A stretch of 5,892 nt of DNA from Phycisphaerae bacterium. GTDB taxonomy: Bacteria > Planctomycetota > Phycisphaerae > UBA1845 > Fen-1342. Positions 1 through 5,795 of this stretch are shown piece by piece (position 1 is the first letter of the stretch; every line of letters begins with the position of its first letter). The position numbers and the translations under genes were made by a program. The notes beneath the pieces were generated by a model. It was not told the origin of the DNA. It saw nothing but the letters and a program-made list of their open reading frames with translations, and did not search any database. The stretch is from contig JAGVEP010000372.1 of the NCBI GenBank assembly GCA_020058145.1, positions 1-5,892 on the forward strand, given 5' to 3'.

Positions 1-6
1 CAGCGC

Positions 7-1089
7 ATGCCACGCGGCGCACATCCCGAGCTGCGCGGCAACCTGGAGACCTTCGTCGTCGGCCCGTCGAACGAGTTGGCGTTCGCCGTGGCCTCCGGCG
101 TGGTGCGCTCGCCAGGACACGCTTTCAAACACGTGGTCATTCACGGCGGCTGTGGACTCGGGAAAACGCACTTGCTGCAGGGCATCTGCAGCGGGCTAAC
201 GCGCATCCAGCCGGCCCTGAACTGGTGCTACCTGTCCGGCGAGGAGTTCACCAACGAATTCATCTACGCGGTCAAAACCGGGCAGACCGACGGCTTCCGT
301 ACGCGGTTCCGGAGCGTGGACGTGCTGGTGATCGACGACATCCACTTCCTGGCCAACAAGCGGGCCACGCAAGCCGAGTTCCTGCACACCTTTAACGCGA
401 TCGACGCGACGGGGCAGGCGGTGGTGCTCTCATGCGACTGTCATCCGCGCAGCATCGCGACCCTGCCAGAGCCGCTGCTCAATCGCCTCGTGGCGGCGAC
501 GGTTGTCCACATCGAACCGCCGGAGTTCGCCACGCGGCGGGAAATCCTGCGCCGCCGGGCCGCCAAGATGTTGGCCGAGTTGCCGGACGACGTGCTCGAT
601 TACGTGGCGCGCCACGTGACGCGCAACGTGCGCGAACTCGAGGGCGCCCTGTATAAACTGGCGGCCTATGCCGCGTTGACCAAGGAACCCATCGGAGTGG
701 ATCTCGCGCGGCGGGCGCTGGAAGACCTCGTCACCGCGGCCCAGGGCCCGGAGGCCATTGACATCGAGCGTGTCGTCGTCGCCCACTTCGGCTTGACGCG
801 CGAGGCCGTACGTTCCAATTCGCGCGACCGGACCGTCACCAGCGCCCGCAGCTTCGTGATGTACCTGCTCCGCAAACACACGCGTTTGAGCCTGCCCGAA
901 ATCGGACGGCTGCTGGGCGACAAGCAGCACTCCACCGTCCTCATGGCGGTCCGCCGCATTCAGACCCTGATGGATGAAAACGGCGCGGTCGTTTGGAAGA
1001 CGCCGGCCGGCGTGCGCGAGGTGTTGGCCCGGGAGTTGCTCGCTGAATTCGAGCAGCGCCTGCTGGCACGCAACGACACCTCCGCGTAG
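7..1089 (+). CDS. dnaA: DnaA-family replication initiator (AAA+ and DNA-binding domains), possibly 5' partial
   Basis: DnaA proteins bind ATP, assemble on DnaA boxes and open the origin. From the first ATG the protein has 360 residues. An AAA+ domain (about 12-235) carries Walker A GGCGLGKT at 47-54, Walker B VLVIDDIHF at 106-114, an Arg finger at R160 and sensor II in NVRELEGAL (R209). Domain IV (about 251-348) ends in a helix-turn-helix with the DnaA signature region LLGDKQHSTVLMAVRRI (302-318). Domain IV excludes Hda, which lacks it. Domains I and II are not seen, but the frame stays open through bases 1-6, so this ATG may be internal. Odd points: the first Arg of box VII is replaced (P156), SRFEWG-like residues read NRLVAAT, and the RDH of the DNA-binding signature reads KQH. 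No dnaN follows; a terminator does. The family is certain; whether this is the main initiator or a paralogue is open. Confidence 0.88.
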   Translation: MPRGAHPELRGNLETFVVGPSNELAFAVASGVVRSPGHAFKHVVIHGGCGLGKTHLLQGICSGLTRIQPALNWCYLSGEEFTNEFIYAVKTGQTDGFRTRFRSVDVLVIDDIHFLANKRATQAEFLHTFNAIDATGQAVVLSCDCHPRSIATLPEPLLNRLVAATVVHIEPPEFATRREILRRRAAKMLAELPDDVLDYVARHVTRNVRELEGALYKLAAYAALTKEPIGVDLARRALEDLVTAAQGPEAIDIERVVVAHFGLTREAVRSNSRDRTVTSARSFVMYLLRKHTRLSLPEIGRLLGDKQHSTVLMAVRRIQTLMDENGAVVWKTPAGVREVLARELLAEFEQRLLARNDTSA

Positions 1090-1110
1090 CGGCGGCAGCG
1101 GCGTCGCGGT

Positions 1111-1140
1111 CGGCGGCACGGAGGCCGCCGCCCCTTTTTT
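1111..1140 (+). terminator. Intrinsic terminator after the dnaA-like gene
   Basis: A perfect 7-bp stem CGGCGGC (1111-1117) / GCCGCCG (1124-1130) has a six-base loop ACGGAG. It is followed by CCCC and then six T (1135-1140). It lies 21 bases after the stop codon on the same strand. The four C between stem and T-run make it less than ideal, but position and composition fit a Rho-independent terminator that separates this gene from the signalling genes downstream. Confidence 0.62.
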
Positions 1141-1166
1141 CCCCGACCCATCGGCCCCTTTTTTCC
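1130..1166. repeat. 13-bp direct repeat GCCCCTTTTTTCC, two copies
   Basis: The same 13 bases occur at 1130-1142 and 1154-1166, 24 bases start to start. The run of six T in each copy stands out in GC-rich DNA. Each T-run follows an inverted repeat, so the duplication probably belongs to the terminator region. Confidence 0.6.
1143..1164 (+). terminator. Second, weaker tandem terminator-like unit
   Basis: CCGA (1143-1146) and TCGG (1151-1154) form a 4-bp stem with loop CCCA, followed again by CCCC and six T (1159-1164). The layout (stem, CCCC, T6) copies the stronger unit just upstream. It could be a backup terminator or only a duplicated sequence; the short stem keeps confidence low. Confidence 0.3.
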
Positions 1167-1202
1167 AAGACGATTGGTCCAGGGTGTAGTCCAAGACTGT
1201 GG

Positions 1203-1290
1203 CGGCAAGCTCGCCGTCGGAGCCTCAGGCGCGAGCCTGGGGTCCGCGCAGCGCGCTCCGCGGGAGACCCCGCGCTGGCGCGTGGGGCTC
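1203..1290. repeat. Cluster of GC-rich inverted repeats in the intergenic region
   Basis: Several inverted repeats are packed here. CGGC (1203-1206) pairs with GCCG (1213-1216). CCTCAGGC (1223-1230) pairs with GCCTGGGG (1235-1242) around a GCGA tetraloop, including one T-G pair. GGGGT (1239-1243) pairs with ACCCC (1267-1271), and inside it CCGCG (1244-1248) pairs with CGCGG (1259-1263). GAGCC (1220-1224) pairs with GGCTC (1286-1290). Some of these are mutually exclusive. I see no coding sequence here. It may be a dispersed repeat, a structured RNA, or only the effect of high GC; function unknown. Confidence 0.4.
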
Positions 1291-1319
1291 GGACAGGAGG
1301 CGCGCCGCGGGCCGGCGGC

Positions 1320-1328
1320 GGTATAATC
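1320..1328 (+). promoter_or_regulatory. Candidate -10 promoter element before the FHA-phosphatase gene
   Basis: GGTATAATC contains a perfect TATAAT (1322-1327) in very GC-rich surroundings. No TTGACA-like -35 is visible 16-18 bases upstream (that stretch reads about GGCGCG). A start site near 1334 would leave a leader of about 66 bases before the ATG at 1400. A nearly identical element precedes the histidine kinase gene (3090-3098). Confidence 0.5.
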
Positions 1329-1341
1329 GCACTTTGGATTG

Positions 1342-1379
1342 GGAGCGGATTCCCGCTCCGCGTTTGGGCGTCTGACGCC
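1342..1379 (+). promoter_or_regulatory. Two hairpins in the presumed 5' leader of the FHA-phosphatase gene
   Basis: GGAGCGG (1342-1348) and CCGCTCC (1353-1359) form a perfect 7-bp stem with loop ATTC. GGCGTC (1367-1372) and GACGCC (1374-1379) flank a single T; as RNA this would fold as GGCG/CGCC with a five-base loop. An alternative pairing GCGGA (1345-1349) / TCCGC (1357-1361) excludes the first hairpin. The hairpins lie between the TATAAT box and the start codon, ending 20 bases before it. They match no riboswitch class I know; the second could instead be a protein-binding operator. Confidence 0.35.
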
Positions 1380-1399
1380 TCTCGAAGCGATTTACACGT

Positions 1400-3052
1400 A
1401 TGGCTATGACCAACCTGCTGCTCCGCGCTCGTGACGGCACGCTTCGGACGTTCGAGGTTTCGCTGCGCCCGATCGTGCTCGGCCGGGCGGACAATTGCGA
1501 CGTCGTGCTGCCACATGACGGCGAAGTTTCGCGCGAGCACGCCCGCGTCTGGCTCGACGAGAACGGCCGCGTGCTGGTCCAGGACTACAAGTCGAAGAAC
1601 GGCACCCGCGTCGACGCCGGCGAGCCGTTCCATAACTCGATCCGCCCGGCCACGCGCTCCATCCGCATCGGCGAGTACGAACTCGAGATCGTCGGCGCCC
1701 GGCCCTACGTCCTGCACGAGTCGCAGGTTCGCTTTCAAGCGGACGAGCCCGACGATATCGATTCCACCCGTTTTTTTCCCTCCACCCACCATCTCAAGCT
1801 CGACCTCAACCAGCAGCGCCTCGGCCTGCTGATGAACCTCACCGAACGCATCGGCGGAGCGTTCGAGCCCAAGCAACTGCTCGAACAGGCCCTCGACGCC
1901 TGCTGCGAAGCGCTGCACTTCGAACGCGCCCTGATCGCTCTGAAAACCCCGCGCGGCGAGCCGGAGCTGCCCGTCACCCGCAACGTGCCGCGCGACGAAA
2001 CCGGGACGTACAAAATCAGCCGCTCGCTCATCAACCGCGCGCTGCTGCACGGCGAGCGCGCCGTCGTGAACAACCCGGCCGTGGACCTGGTGAACAACCT
2101 CACCGACAGCCTGGTGCGTTATCCCATTTGCTCCGCGCTGTGCGTCCCGATTCTCCACCGTGACCGCATTCTCGGAGTGTTGTACGGCGACCGGGTCACG
2201 CGCGATCCCCGGTCAGGGGCCTACACGCCGGCGGACGTCGATTTTCTCGCCGCCATCGCCCGGCACGTCGGCGTCGGGCTCGAAAATCTGCGGCTGTTCC
2301 AGTCGCACCTCGAGTCCGAGAAGCTAAAGCTCGAACTGAACAAGGCCCGCGACATTCAACGCCGCCTGCTGCCCGACGGCGCCTTGGAGGTCGGCCGCCT
2401 GGTCTTCAGCGGGCACAATGAACCGTCGGAGGAAGTCGGCGGCGACTACTTCGACTACTTCGACCTGGGCAGCGGGCAAGTGGGGTTCGTCATCGCCGAT
2501 GTGACCGGGCACGGGCTGGCTGCGGCCATGATGATGGCCAATTTCCAGGCCGCCGTGCGGGTCGCGCTGACCGCGGACGTACCGCTGACCGAAGCCGCGG
2601 TGCGCCTGAACCGGCTCGTGTGCCTGAACACCGGTCCGAACGTCTTTATCACGACCATCATGGCGCGCGTGGACACGGCGACGGGTGCGGTCGAGTACGT
2701 GAATGCCGGCCATCCCGCCCCGCTGCTGTTGCGGCGCCGCGGGGTGGCTTGCGCCATTGACGGTATGGCCTTACCGCTCGGCATCGAGCCGAATGAGAAC
2801 TACGTGGTGCAGCGCATCGATCCGCAGGACGAGCTCGAAATCGTCCTGTTCTATACGGACGGGTTGATTGAGGCGGCGGACCCTGCCGGACAACTCTTGA
2901 ACCTGGCGCCCGTGACGGAGGCCCTGAGCACCCTGTCGGACCGCACCGCCGAAGGTGCCTTGCACCAGCTACTCGACCTGGTCCGGCGGCACTTGGGCGC
3001 TGGCACGAATGCCGACGATCTGACGCTGACGGCGATTGAGTATCGACGCTGA
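1400..3052 (+). CDS. FHA-GAF-SpoIIE/PP2C-type serine/threonine phosphatase
   Basis: This is a 550-residue cytoplasmic signalling phosphatase of the RsbU/SpoIIE (PPM) type, with no signal peptide or membrane segment. An FHA domain (about 5-98) carries LGR (27-29), SREHA (44-48) and KSKNGT (64-69), the phosphothreonine-binding signature. A GAF domain spans about 141-300. A helical linker (about 303-325, LNKARDIQRRLLP) leads into the phosphatase (about 330-547). Its metal-binding acids are in EEVGGDYFDY (D349), IADVTGHG (D367), FYTDG (D487) and NADDLTL (D539/D540). All metal motifs look intact, so it should be active. Such enzymes usually dephosphorylate anti-sigma-factor antagonists (STAS proteins); no partner is in the window. 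ATG 1400 is the first Met after an in-frame stop at 1373; Met 1406 is an alternative. No clear Shine-Dalgarno is seen. It ends 52 bases before the kinase gene and may share its transcript. Confidence 0.92.
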   Translation: MAMTNLLLRARDGTLRTFEVSLRPIVLGRADNCDVVLPHDGEVSREHARVWLDENGRVLVQDYKSKNGTRVDAGEPFHNSIRPATRSIRIGEYELEIVGARPYVLHESQVRFQADEPDDIDSTRFFPSTHHLKLDLNQQRLGLLMNLTERIGGAFEPKQLLEQALDACCEALHFERALIALKTPRGEPELPVTRNVPRDETGTYKISRSLINRALLHGERAVVNNPAVDLVNNLTDSLVRYPICSALCVPILHRDRILGVLYGDRVTRDPRSGAYTPADVDFLAAIARHVGVGLENLRLFQSHLESEKLKLELNKARDIQRRLLPDGALEVGRLVFSGHNEPSEEVGGDYFDYFDLGSGQVGFVIADVTGHGLAAAMMMANFQAAVRVALTADVPLTEAAVRLNRLVCLNTGPNVFITTIMARVDTATGAVEYVNAGHPAPLLLRRRGVACAIDGMALPLGIEPNENYVVQRIDPQDELEIVLFYTDGLIEAADPAGQLLNLAPVTEALSTLSDRTAEGALHQLLDLVRRHLGAGTNADDLTLTAIEYRR

Positions 3053-3089
3053 GGGGCGCAGGGCCCGCTGGCGCGGGAGCGTGTCGTCG

Positions 3090-3098
3090 GGTAAAATC
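3090..3098 (+). promoter_or_regulatory. Candidate -10 element close to the histidine kinase start
   Basis: GGTAAAATC differs by one base from GGTATAATC at 1320-1328. TAAAAT (3092-3097) would place transcription start near the GTG at 3105, giving a leaderless or nearly leaderless message. No -35 box is evident. It lies in the 52-base gap after the phosphatase gene, so it could give the kinase and regulator their own transcript. Confidence 0.35.
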
Positions 3099-3104
3099 AG
3101 GCCG

Positions 3105-4331
3105 GTGAACGTAACACTATTCGAGAACCTCAAGCAGTTCGTCGGCTTCTCCGACGCGGACGTAGAGCACCTCCGCGACCTGGCCGCGGTATTGGAGCCG
3201 CACTTTCCAGACGTGGCCACCCGTCTCTACCGCGAGGCGCAGCGCGACCCCGCAGGGCGCAAGATCCTCGCGGCTCCGGCCGCCGGCGCCGCCCTGCGGC
3301 AGGCGCTACTCGTCTGGCTGCGCAGCTTGTGCAGCGGGTCGTACGATGCCGACTACTTTCACTCGCGGGCACAGGTCGGGCGTACGCACGTGCGTGTCGG
3401 CGTGCCGCAGTACCTCGTAATCGCCGCGCTCGAGATCATTTGGCAGGAGCTTTCGCAGACGGTGGTCGCGGCGGGCATCGCCGCACCGCAGGCGAAGCTA
3501 GCCGCGCTGCACAAGTTGTTCATGGTCGAAACGGCCCTGATGCTCGAAAGCTACCGCGAGAGTCACACGGCGGAAGTGCGGCAAATCGAGCGCGAGGCGC
3601 TGGAGGACAAGCTGCGTGAGGCCGAGCAGCTCGCGCAGGTCGGGCAACTCGCCGCGTCGCTGGCACACGAAATCAAGAACCCGCTCGCCGGTATCAGCGG
3701 GGCCATTCAGGTCATTCGAGCCGGCCTGAAGCCCAGCGACGCGCACTATCCCGTGCTGGGCGAAGTGCTGCGGCAGATCAACCGCCTGGACCGGTCGGTG
3801 AAAGACCTGTTGGTCTATGCCCGGCCGCGGCCGCCGCAGTATCAGCGTTGCGATCTGTCGCGGGCCGTGGAGCGGGTGCTGACGCTGCTGCGGAAGGAGC
3901 CCGAGTTTGAGCGGGTGAAGTTCGAGTACAGCGTGGCGCGGCACTGCCCGCCGATCGCCGCGGATGAGAACCAGCTCGAGCAACTGCTCGTCAACCTGCT
4001 GATGAATGCGGCGCAGGCTTCGGCGCCGGGCGGGCTGGTGCGTTTGACCGCGGTCGGCGATGCCGACGGTGTGCAGCTCGTGGTGCAGGATCACGGCTGC
4101 GGAATGACCCCCGAGGTCCTCCGCCGGGCTTTGGAGCCGTTTTTCACGACGAAGGCCCGGGGCACGGGGCTGGGCCTGCCGATCTGCCGCAAGATTGCCG
4201 AAGCCCACGGCGGCAGGTTGAGCCTGCGGAGCACGCCGGGCGTGGGCACGGAAGTAACCGTGGAGCTGCCGGAGCAACCCCCCGCGCCGGCGGCGGGAGC
4301 GGATGATGAACATACGCGTTCTGATCGTTGA
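3105..4331 (+). CDS. Globin-coupled (protoglobin-type) sensor histidine kinase
   Basis: This is a soluble sensor kinase of 408 residues from GTG 3105. Residues 1-150 resemble a protoglobin/globin-coupled sensor domain: LFENLKQFVGFSDADVEHL, then LYREA with Y42 in the distal (B10) position, then DYFHSRAQVGRTHVRVGV, where H95 matches the proximal haem-ligand His. A coiled-coil-like linker (about 150-180) leads to the kinase: H-box SLAHEIKNP (phospho-acceptor H188), N-box NLLMNAAQA (N301), G1 QDHGCGM, F-box EPFFTTK, and G2 GTGLGLPI (353-360). The kinase core is NtrB-like. It should autophosphorylate in response to O2 or another haem ligand, as in AfGcHK of Anaeromyxobacter. A TTG at 3036 would extend it to 431 residues, but the added 23 residues are Arg-rich and overlap the phosphatase end; homology starts just after the GTG, so I prefer 3105. 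The end overlaps the regulator gene by 29 bases, indicating translational coupling. Confidence 0.88.
   Translation: MNVTLFENLKQFVGFSDADVEHLRDLAAVLEPHFPDVATRLYREAQRDPAGRKILAAPAAGAALRQALLVWLRSLCSGSYDADYFHSRAQVGRTHVRVGVPQYLVIAALEIIWQELSQTVVAAGIAAPQAKLAALHKLFMVETALMLESYRESHTAEVRQIEREALEDKLREAEQLAQVGQLAASLAHEIKNPLAGISGAIQVIRAGLKPSDAHYPVLGEVLRQINRLDRSVKDLLVYARPRPPQYQRCDLSRAVERVLTLLRKEPEFERVKFEYSVARHCPPIAADENQLEQLLVNLLMNAAQASAPGGLVRLTAVGDADGVQLVVQDHGCGMTPEVLRRALEPFFTTKARGTGLGLPICRKIAEAHGGRLSLRSTPGVGTEVTVELPEQPPAPAAGADDEHTRSDR
4295..4299 (+). promoter_or_regulatory. Ribosome binding site bearing on the regulator start
   Basis: GGGAG at 4295-4299 lies within the kinase gene. It is 3 bases from ATG 4303 and 6 bases from the adjacent in-frame ATG 4306. 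The spacing favours 4306 as the real start, shortening the regulator by one residue. It is the clearest Shine-Dalgarno in the window. Confidence 0.45.
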
Positions 4332-5679
4332 GGACGAGGCGCTGATTCGCTGGTCGCTGCGCCAGAAGTTCGAGGAGCGCGGCTATCGCGTGAACGAGGC
4401 CGAACTCGGGCGTGAGGCGCTGGCCGCGTTCGAGGAAGGGGCCTTCGACCTCATCATGCTCGACTACCGGCTGCCGGACATGACCGGGCTGGACGTGTTG
4501 CGCGGCGTGCGGCAGGTGGACCAGGACGCCGTGGTCATAATGATGACCGCGTACAGCACCATCGAGACGGCGGTCGAGGCGATCAAGCTCGGGGCTTTCC
4601 ACTACCTCGCCAAGCCGTTCCAGATGGATGAGCTGCTCGTCACGGTCGACAAGGCGCTGGAGACCACGAAGCTGCGCCGCGAGGTGCGCGAGCTGCGGCG
4701 GCAGTTGCAGAGCGAGTTCGGCGTCGACGCCATCATTGGCCGGGACCTGTCGATGTTGCGGCTATTCGAGACGATCAAGCAGGTGGCGCGAACCGGCGTG
4801 TCGACGGTTTTTCTGCGGGGCGAAACGGGGACGGGGAAGGACCTCGTGGCGCGCGTGATTCACCACGGCTCGGAGCGGGCTGCCGCTCCGTTTGTCAACA
4901 TCACCTGTACCGCGCTGTCCGAGTCGCTGCTGGAGAGCGAGCTGTTCGGGCACGAGCGCGGGGCGTTTACCGACGCGAAACTGCAGAAAAAGGGGCTGTT
5001 CGAGTTGGCCGACACGGGGACCTTGTTTCTGGACGAGGTCGGCGACATGCCCGCGGCCCTGCAGGCGAAGCTGTTGCGGTTTCTGGAGGAGCGCAAGTTC
5101 CGCCGCGTCGGCGGGACCCGCGAGATCTCGGTCGATGTGCGGGTCATCGGCGCCACGAACCGCGACCTGGACAAGGCCATCGAGCAGGGGCGTTTTCGCC
5201 GCGATCTGATGTACCGGCTCAACGTCGTCACGATTCTCCTGCCGCCGCTGCGGGCCCGGGGTGACGACGTGCGGCTGCTCGCGCAGCATTTCCTGGCGCG
5301 GTTTGCGACCGAGTTCAAAAAGCCGCTCGGGCCGGTCTCGGACGAGGTGTATGCGCTGCTGCGGGAATACGGCTGGCCCGGCAACGTCCGTGAGCTGCGC
5401 AACGTGATCGAGCGGGCGGTGTTGCTGTGCAAGAACAACACCGTAACTCCAGAAGACATCGTGCTGGGCCGCTCGGAGCATTTGTCGTGGGAAGGCAACA
5501 TTGACACGATCACGTTGCCGCCCGAGGGATTTGACTTCGAGAAGCTCAGACGTCTGGAAAGTCACCTGCTGAGGCAAGCGCTGGCCCGCACGAACAACAA
5601 CCAGACGCAGGCGGCCAAGCTGCTCAATCTCTCGCGCGACCGGTTGCGGTACCGGCTCCAGAAGCACGGGCTCTTGTAG
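4303..5679 (+). CDS. NtrC-family sigma-54-dependent response regulator
   Basis: This is a 458-residue transcription activator with the three standard NtrC/AtoC domains. The receiver domain (about 4-120) has acidic pocket E10-D11-E12, phospho-acceptor D54 (LDYRLPD), T82 and K104 (AKPF). The AAA+ domain (about 143-375) has Walker A GETGTGKD (173-180), Walker B LFLDEV (241-246), GATNRDL at sensor I, Arg fingers R299 and R305 in FRRDLMYRLNV, and sensor II WPGNVRELRN (R363). The C-terminal Fis-type helix-turn-helix (about 414-458) includes QTQAAKLLNLSRDRLRYRL. Phosphorylated by the adjacent kinase, it should oligomerise and drive open-complex formation by sigma-54 RNA polymerase. One oddity: the sigma-54 contact loop reads GAFTDA (220-225) instead of GAFTGA. 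No convincing sigma-54 promoter is in the window, so targets lie elsewhere. The start is ATG 4303 or 4306. Confidence 0.95.
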   Translation: MMNIRVLIVEDEALIRWSLRQKFEERGYRVNEAELGREALAAFEEGAFDLIMLDYRLPDMTGLDVLRGVRQVDQDAVVIMMTAYSTIETAVEAIKLGAFHYLAKPFQMDELLVTVDKALETTKLRREVRELRRQLQSEFGVDAIIGRDLSMLRLFETIKQVARTGVSTVFLRGETGTGKDLVARVIHHGSERAAAPFVNITCTALSESLLESELFGHERGAFTDAKLQKKGLFELADTGTLFLDEVGDMPAALQAKLLRFLEERKFRRVGGTREISVDVRVIGATNRDLDKAIEQGRFRRDLMYRLNVVTILLPPLRARGDDVRLLAQHFLARFATEFKKPLGPVSDEVYALLREYGWPGNVRELRNVIERAVLLCKNNTVTPEDIVLGRSEHLSWEGNIDTITLPPEGFDFEKLRRLESHLLRQALARTNNNQTQAAKLLNLSRDRLRYRLQKHGLL

Positions 5680-5685
5680 CGGGCG

Positions 5686-5697
5686 ACCCGCGCGGGT
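5686..5697. repeat. Perfect 12-bp palindrome after the response regulator gene
   Basis: ACCCGCGCGGGT is self-complementary, seven bases after the TAG stop. As RNA it could form ACCC/GGGT with a GCGC loop. There is no T-run, so it is at best a weak or Rho-assisted 3' end signal. It could also be a chance GC palindrome. Confidence 0.3.
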
Positions 5698-5760
5698 GGC
5701 TGCCGAAACGCGGGGGCGGCGTCCTGAGCCACATCGGACGGCGCAGATCCGCAGCGGCCG

Positions 5761-5792
5761 ACTGTGGCACCGGCATCTTGCCGGTGGAAGCA
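5761..5792. repeat. CGTGILPV-type intergenic palindrome, probable dispersed repeat
   Basis: CACCGGCA (5768-5775) and TGCCGGTG (5779-5786) form a perfect 8-bp inverted repeat around TCT. Read forward from 5763 it gives CGTGILPVEA. I recognise GTGILPV as a recurrent spurious peptide in planctomycete-type genomes, produced by dispersed intergenic repeats. There is only one clear copy here, so repeat status rests on that recollection. It lies between the converging ends of the regulator gene and the minus-strand fragment. Confidence 0.5.
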
Positions 5793-5795
5793 GCA

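Noticed and set aside
2120..2128. TTATCCCAT, slightly similar to a DnaA box
   Set aside because: It mismatches TTATNCACA at key positions, lies inside the phosphatase coding sequence and is isolated; no cluster of boxes or AT-rich region suggests an origin.
941..2158. Long minus-strand open frame (405 codons) across the dnaA end and the phosphatase gene
   Set aside because: It overlaps well-supported plus-strand domains and an intergenic hairpin region, has Arg/Ala/Gly-rich low-quality composition and no recognisable motif. It is a high-GC shadow.
3036..3104. TTG start extending the kinase by 23 residues
   Set aside because: The extra residues are Arg-rich, overlap the end of the phosphatase gene and contain the GGTAAAATC element; globin-like homology begins just after GTG 3105.
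3498..4313. Minus-strand open frame (271 codons) opposite the kinase
   Set aside because: It is antisense to intact H, N, G1 and G2 boxes and has no domain signature; typical shadow of GC-rich codon usage.
5765..5781. TGGCAC...TTGC resembling a sigma-54 promoter (-24/-12)
   Set aside because: The gap between TGGCAC and TTGC is 7 bases, whereas sigma-54 promoters need about 5 (GG to GC spacing of 10). The match comes from the palindrome, and no gene starts downstream on this strand.
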